From Sinotaia quadrata (taxonomy: Eukaryota > Mollusca > Gastropoda > Architaenioglossa > Viviparidae), in NCBI GenBank assembly GCA_028829895.1, contig CM054179.1, forward strand, positions 71,114,391-71,178,390: a DNA stretch of 64,000 nucleotides. Direction: 5' to 3'. Each line of letters starts with the position of its first letter. Position 1 is the first letter of the stretch. The notes beneath the pieces are model-generated. The model did not search any database. It saw only the letters and a list, made by a program, of their open reading frames with translations, and was not told the origin of the DNA. Positions 59,240 to 64,000 of this stretch are shown here, piece by piece. The translations under genes and the position numbers were made by a program.

Positions 59240-59560
59240 GTAATTGTGAATGTATCTCTGTATAACATTTTATGCAAGCATTTGTGTGTGTGCAATGTTT
59301 ATAATTATGTATTGACATATCAGTGTATACTATTTTATGCATTTGTGTGTATACGAGGTTTGTAACTGTATATCAGTGTATCACTGTAAAACACTGGATG
59401 TAAGCATTTGTGTGTATACGAGGTTTTTAACTGTATATTTTGTATCACTGTAAAACACTGGATGTAAGCATTTGTGTGTATACGAGGTTTTTAACTGTAT
59501 ATTTTGTATCACTGTAAAACACTGGATGCAAGCATTTGTGCATGTAGACAGGTTGTAACT
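59240..59560. repeat. ~60-bp repeats, about five copies
   Basis: Units contain GTAAAACACTGGATGTAAGC and TGTGTATACGAGGTTT. Confidence 0.9.
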
Positions 59561-59639
59561 GAGTCTTTTTATGTACATTTTATGCATGCACTTGTGTGAT
59601 GTTCGCACTTTTAAGTAATGTATAATAGGTTGCATGCTA

Positions 59640-60590
59640 TTGCATTATTATTTAAGACTGTTTCAATTGTGTATTGTTATGTAGGATTGATTGCTTGTAG
59701 TTCTGTATTATTTGTGTAGGGTTGTTTGAAATTAAATATTATTATATTGGATTGTTTGTAATAGTGTACTATTATGTAGGATTATTTGTAATTGCATATT
59801 TTTTGTAGGATTATTTGTAATTGAGTACTATTATTTAGGATTGCTTGTAAATGTGTATTATTATGTAAGATTCTTTGTAATTGGCATTATTATGCAGAAT
59901 TAGTTGTAATAGTTCTGTATTAAGTTCGATTGTTTGTAATTGTTCTATATTAAGTACGATTGTTTGTAATTGTGTATTATTATGTGGATTGAATTGTGTA
60001 TTAATATGTGAATTGAATTGTGTATTAATATGTGGATTATTTGTAATGGTGTAATTATTATGTGGATTGAATTGTGTATTAATATGTGGATTATTTGTAA
60101 TGGTGTAATTATTATGTGGATTGAATTGTGTATTAATATGTGGATTGAATTGTGTATTAATATGTGGATTATTTGTAATGGTGTAATTATTATGTGGATT
60201 GAACTGTGTATTAATATGTGGATTGTTTGTAATTGTGTATTATTATGTGGATTGAACTGTGTATTAATATGTGGATTGTTTGTAATTGAGTATTACTATG
60301 TAGGATCGCTTGTAATTGTCTATCATTAAGTGATACTGGTTGTAATTGTGTATTATGTAGAATTGTTTGCAATTGTGTATTATTATGTAGAATGTGTGTA
60401 TTATTATGTAGGATTGTTTGTAATTGTTTATTATTATGTACGAGCGTTTGTAATAGTGCATTATTGTGTAGGACTCTTTGTTATTGTTTATATTTTGTAG
60501 AGTGTTTGGTAATTGTGTACTATTATGTAGGAGTGTTTGTAATTGTGTATCATGGTGTGGGATTGTTTGTAATTTTATATTATTAATTGT
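59640..60590. repeat. Long AT-rich array of 30-60-bp units
   Basis: Units of TATTATGTGGATTGAATTGT and TTGTAATTGTGTATTATTAT spread over nearly 1 kb. Confidence 0.9.
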
Positions 60591-60609
60591 ATTGACCTTC
60601 ATACACATA

Positions 60610-60885
60610 TTGATAAGCATATGCTGGAGATATAGTGGGTGGATGGGGGGAACGCTAAATATAGAATGAAAGACGGATTTATCTTCTCCTCTGGTGATAA
60701 GTTTTCCACCTATGGAAATATTGTGTGACAGTGAATGTTGTAGAAAAGAGAAAACGTTTACAGCGCCCTCATATCCGCCAAGTGAGAGAGACGAGTGGCG
60801 TCTTCTGGAGAATTAGTAATAACATAAATTAAGATTCTCATCACTTGTAATTAGTTCAGGATGATTAATAATAATATAATCAATA
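60610..60885 (-). mobile_element. Family-A dispersed repeat, X block only
   Basis: GTGGGTGGATGGGGGGAACG to GAGAGAGACGAGTGGCGTCT and onward matches 15205-15410 directly and 19400-19700 as reverse complement. Confidence 0.75.
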
Positions 60886-60906
60886 AATCGTATGGCGTTC
60901 TGTCAC

Positions 60907-61214
<308 letters not shown>

Positions 61215-61273
61215 TAAAGTTGATTTATTACCTTTCAGAAATAAAAGATCAAATCTTATATACTGTCAAGTGC

Positions 61274-61466
61274 ATGGCTGGTCTGCGGGTGATACGTGGA
61301 CCTGGCTGGAGCCAGGGAAATGCTAATGGAGGTGATTGTCATGTCGGAACAGTCACGTCTGTGAATTGTGATGATGGGACAGTGGAGGTGGAATGGGACA
61401 GTGGTCAAATCTTCACAACAAAAACTCCATCAAATGAGCTACTTGTGCTTGACAATGCAATTACTG
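61274..61466 (+). CDS. Gene 3 exon 1: first MIB/HERC2 domain
   Basis: The exon encodes MAGLRVIRGPGWSQGNANGG, then HVGTVTSV, VEVEWDSGQ and LLVLDNA. These are the RVxRGPxW, GTV and VxWDxG marks of MIB/HERC2. The ATG context GTGCATGG is good. The donor is GTGAGA, phase 1. A CTTTCAG acceptor at 61238 may join it to a 5'UTR exon. Confidence 0.82.
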
Positions 61467-64000
61467 GTGAGATATGCTTGCATTCTGTATTTGCTTTTGA
61501 AAGTTTATACTGGAGAGCTATTTGAATATTTTTTTGAAAGTACACATGATGCTCAGATATAGTCCAGAAATGTAGTTCTTTGGCAATGCAGTTACTGGAC
61601 AAATATATTCCAGTATAGAGTGTTCTAAAATGTAAGTACTTTCATTTAATTCCTTCGTCCCCATTGAACAGTCACTATTATTTTCCATGACTTCACTTGG
61701 CTTACCTTGAATACTTTCTCCCCATTAAACAGTCCCTATTATTTTCCAATGATTTCACTTGGCCTTGGATTACCTTGGACATGAAATTCTAAGGAGTTTA
61801 ATAGAAAAAATTAAAACAATACATGGCAAGTATTAGAACTAAATGTTTCTTTTAAATTATGATTCTATTTTAAATTATCTCTCTTAGATTTGAATTTAGG
61901 GGAGTCTTTACGATTCACATTTCAATTATCATTTGTGTAAACTTCATTTTTTGTTGTTACAACTTTCAAGGAAAAAGGAGGTGTGGTAATAAAATATTCA
62001 TAATGGAAAGATTGGTTTAAAAGATAATAATAGGAAGAAGGAGGAGTGGTAATAAAAAAAACTGATAATAGGAAAAAAACGGTTAAAAAATAACAATAAG
62101 AGAAAATGCTTTTGTCACTGCAGGTGTCCACTTCGGAATTGCTTGCATTGCGTGTCAAGAAAATCAAATTGCAGGAATTCTTTGGAAGTGTGCCGAATGT
62201 CCGGACATTAACCTCTGTTCCTCCTGCTACTTTGGTGACCAGCATGACTGCAGCCACCACTTCATGCGGCAGGAAACAATCGACAACAGTCTGTGAGTCG
62301 TCATGTGCATCGTCACGTGTTGTGTGGAACAAGTCTTATACATTTCAGATAACTCTTACAAGATCACGGTAGATGACTCTTTATTATATGAGGTTGATTT
62401 TATCGGCAAGGTCTGTGAATATGCATTTTCATGTTCAAACATTTCAGATAACTCTTACTACATCACGGTAGATGACTCTTTATTATATGAGGTTGATTTT
62501 ATCGGCAAGGTATGTGAATATGCATTTACATGCTCACGCATTATCGGCACGAATCCGGGCACATATTTCTTACTGACTTAATACTGAATACAGCCTTAAC
62601 CATAACAGTGGCATCGAAGCAGAAATAATTAATATATATATATATATATTTTCTTCTTTACTTCTTTAGAAAACAGTATAAGATCAACGTAAATTAAACA
62701 AAAGCATCATTAAAAAAAGAAGAAATCGTCTTTTTGAAAAAATAACACAGACTACTTAGTTGATTCTTCTCTAGTTTAAAGCAGTAGAAGATGGTTCATA
62801 ACTATCATAGGGGTGCCGATAACTAATCTGTAAATAATGCGTGCGCTGAGAACATGCCGATAACTAATCTGTAAATAATGCATGCGCTGAGAACATGCCG
62901 ATAACTAATCTGTAAATAATGCGTGCGCTGAGAACATGCCGATAATTAATCTGGAAAACAATGCATGCGCTAAGAACGTGCCAATAATTAATTTGGAAAA
63001 CAATGCATGCGCTAAGAACGTGCCAATAATTAATTTGGAAAACAATGCATGCGCTAAGAACGTGCCAATAAACATCTGCTTACATCATGAAGGGCAAGTT
63101 TATATTACTGTTAAATAGATCATTTGCCCTGGTAAACGTATAATGCATTCTATCGTTCCTGTTTTAAGTTTAATTCATTTAATTGAATAAAGTCGTTTCT
63201 TTTAAGGCATTCATAAGAAATGTGAGTATTTTGCCTGTGCTCAGAGTGACGGTGGAGAGGAGGGGGGAAAGCATAAAGAGGAGAGTGCTGGGCTTGTTTC
63301 CATACGCCAAAGTCGTCAGGGGGAGAGACTGGGAATGGGACGACCAAGATGGTGAGTGCTTGTACTGGCGCCCTCTTTCATTCACCGTGAATTAGAAACT
63401 TGAAATTCTAAACTATTCATGCAAAGTATTCCTTGGATTAGAAATTTGCATTATGTTTTCCGTAACTCATTTACTTGTTTAATGCAAAGAACACTTAATT
63501 CACGCTCAAAAATAAAAGTATCTACACAAAAATACTAGAGGCACGAGAAACACTAATAATAATATATAGGAAATTTAATAAGCAACTTTGCAGTTTAGTC
63601 CAACCTAATACCTCTACGATAACCGTCTACCGTTGACTTACAATGAAATCTATTGGCTCTGGGATAACAGAATGTTTATCTCTATTCTAAGGCAGGATCA
63701 TCGCCTGTTATTTTAATTGTTTGACTATCACTATATACTTAGACATCTCGCGCGCTTTTCTTTACCATAGGGATTCCACTGTTCAGTAGTCAGGTCAATG
63801 ACACACAAGTCTGCTTCTGTCTTAATACTGGAATCGTTCAAGGAAAAGCGACCCCGAATGGTACACCCATAGGTACCTATATTTAACCTTAGTGTATCAT
63901 TATTTCTTTGCTATACAGCTTTTCAATCAAATTGCCAGCTAGCCTGGCTTGAGCAGTTGCTTGTAATATTCAATATTTCAATATTCTATGCCAACACTAA
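61274..64000 (+). CDS. MIB2-like: Gene 3: MIB-like E3 ligase, 3' partial (N-terminal head)
   Basis: The joined exons are 61274-61466, 62124-62292, 63245-63351 and 63771-63872, in frame throughout. They encode a first MIB/HERC2 domain, a ZZ zinc finger and the start of a second MIB/HERC2 domain (AKVVRGRDWEWDDQDG). This is the N-terminal head of Mind-bomb proteins, which binds Notch-ligand tails in MIB1. The rest lies right of the window. The chosen ATG sits five residues before VIRGPGW, as in other family members. The frame is open upstream to an acceptor at 61238, so a longer start is possible. Confidence 0.82.
61650..61765. repeat. ~57-bp duplication
   Basis: Two copies around CTATTATTTTCCATGACTTC and CCCCATTRAACAGTC, in gene 3 intron 1. 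Confidence 0.85.
61970..62105. repeat. AT/GA-rich direct repeats
   Basis: Two to three diverged ~62-bp units with GGAGGWGTGGTAATAAAA, just before the ZZ exon. Confidence 0.75.
62124..62292 (+). CDS. Gene 3 exon 2: ZZ zinc finger
   Basis: The exon encodes CIACQENQI, LWKCAEC, NLCSSCYFGDQHDCSHHF. Three C-x2-C pairs and the terminal His pair are characteristic of ZZ domains. The acceptor is CTGCAG and the donor CT/GTGAGT, phase 2. Confidence 0.88.
62333..62530. repeat. 99-bp duplication after ZZ exon
   Basis: Two copies starting CATTTCAGATAACTCTTAC and ending TATCGGCAAGGT. Each looks like a 62-nt exon between an AG and a GT. Confidence 0.92.
62810..63072. repeat. ~42-bp minisatellite, about six copies
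   Basis: Unit contains GCGCTGAGAACATGCCGATA and a CTGTAAATAATGC segment, in gene 3 intron 2. Confidence 0.95.
63245..63351 (+). CDS. Gene 3 exon 3: start of second MIB/HERC2 domain
   Basis: The exon reads a basic linker, then GLFPYAKVVRGRDWEWDDQD, the best MIB signature of gene 3 (family pattern: FxGAKVVRGPDWEWGDQDGG). The acceptor is GTGCTCAG and the donor GTGAGT, phase 1. Confidence 0.87.
63771..63872 (+). CDS. Gene 3 exon 4: probable continuation of second MIB/HERC2 domain
   Basis: The acceptor TTTACCATAG gives an open, in-phase exon (IPLFSSQVND, then LNTGIVQGKATPNG) to donor GTACCT. Only the TGIV step resembles the family, where GxVV follows the DQDGG motif. Another in-phase donor, GTACAC at 63861, is possible. 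Confidence 0.5.
   Translation, partial: GFHCSVVRSMTHKSASVLILESFKEKRPRMVHP

Overview
The window is animal nuclear DNA: AT-rich, with genes split into many short exons by GT-AG introns and with introns packed with mini- and microsatellites and retroelement fragments. Domain content and genome texture suggest an invertebrate, most likely a lophotrochozoan such as a gastropod mollusc. That placement is inference; the sequence holds no species marker I can name.

The genes form one family: three tandem, same-strand (+) paralogues of the Mind-bomb (MIB1/MIB2) RING E3 ubiquitin ligases. Gene 1 (positions 1-18292, 5' end outside the window) encodes the end of a MIB/HERC2 domain, two MIB-type SH3-like (REP) repeats, an ankyrin block and one C-terminal RING. 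Gene 2 (27000-49343) appears complete: about 910 codons in 20 exons, with four REP repeats, ankyrins, a GPKQ-rich linker and one RING. It has no MIB/HERC2-ZZ-MIB/HERC2 head. Gene 3 (from about 61274, running off the right edge) starts with a MIB/HERC2 domain and a ZZ zinc finger and enters a second MIB/HERC2 domain. Every listed exon junction keeps frame, and homologous exons of genes 1 and 2 often have identical lengths (105, 157, 155, 103 and 179 nt), so recent local duplication is well supported. Known MIB proteins ubiquitinate Notch ligands such as Delta and Jagged; whether these paralogues do so cannot be read from DNA.

Between and inside the genes: (i) more than 50 tandem arrays with units of about 25-110 bp, plus long (GATA)n, (TG)n and (TCTG)n tracts; (ii) three 5'-truncated antisense copies of a LINE whose 3' part resembles an R2/NeSL-type C-terminal endonuclease region, each with an (AAT)n tail; (iii) two remnants of a LINE with an APE-type endonuclease; (iv) a dispersed 1-2 kb repeat family of unknown class in about seven pieces.

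The most unusual signal is how the minisatellites relate to the genes. At more than a dozen junctions the repeat unit includes the splice donor or acceptor, often with a few bases of exon, so that real splice sites sit next to one to five decoy copies. The arrays at 6566-6847, 12950-13400, 16374-16498 and 36490-36960 are the clearest. The second point of interest is gene 2 itself: a MIB-like ligase with doubled REP repeats and no known substrate-binding head.
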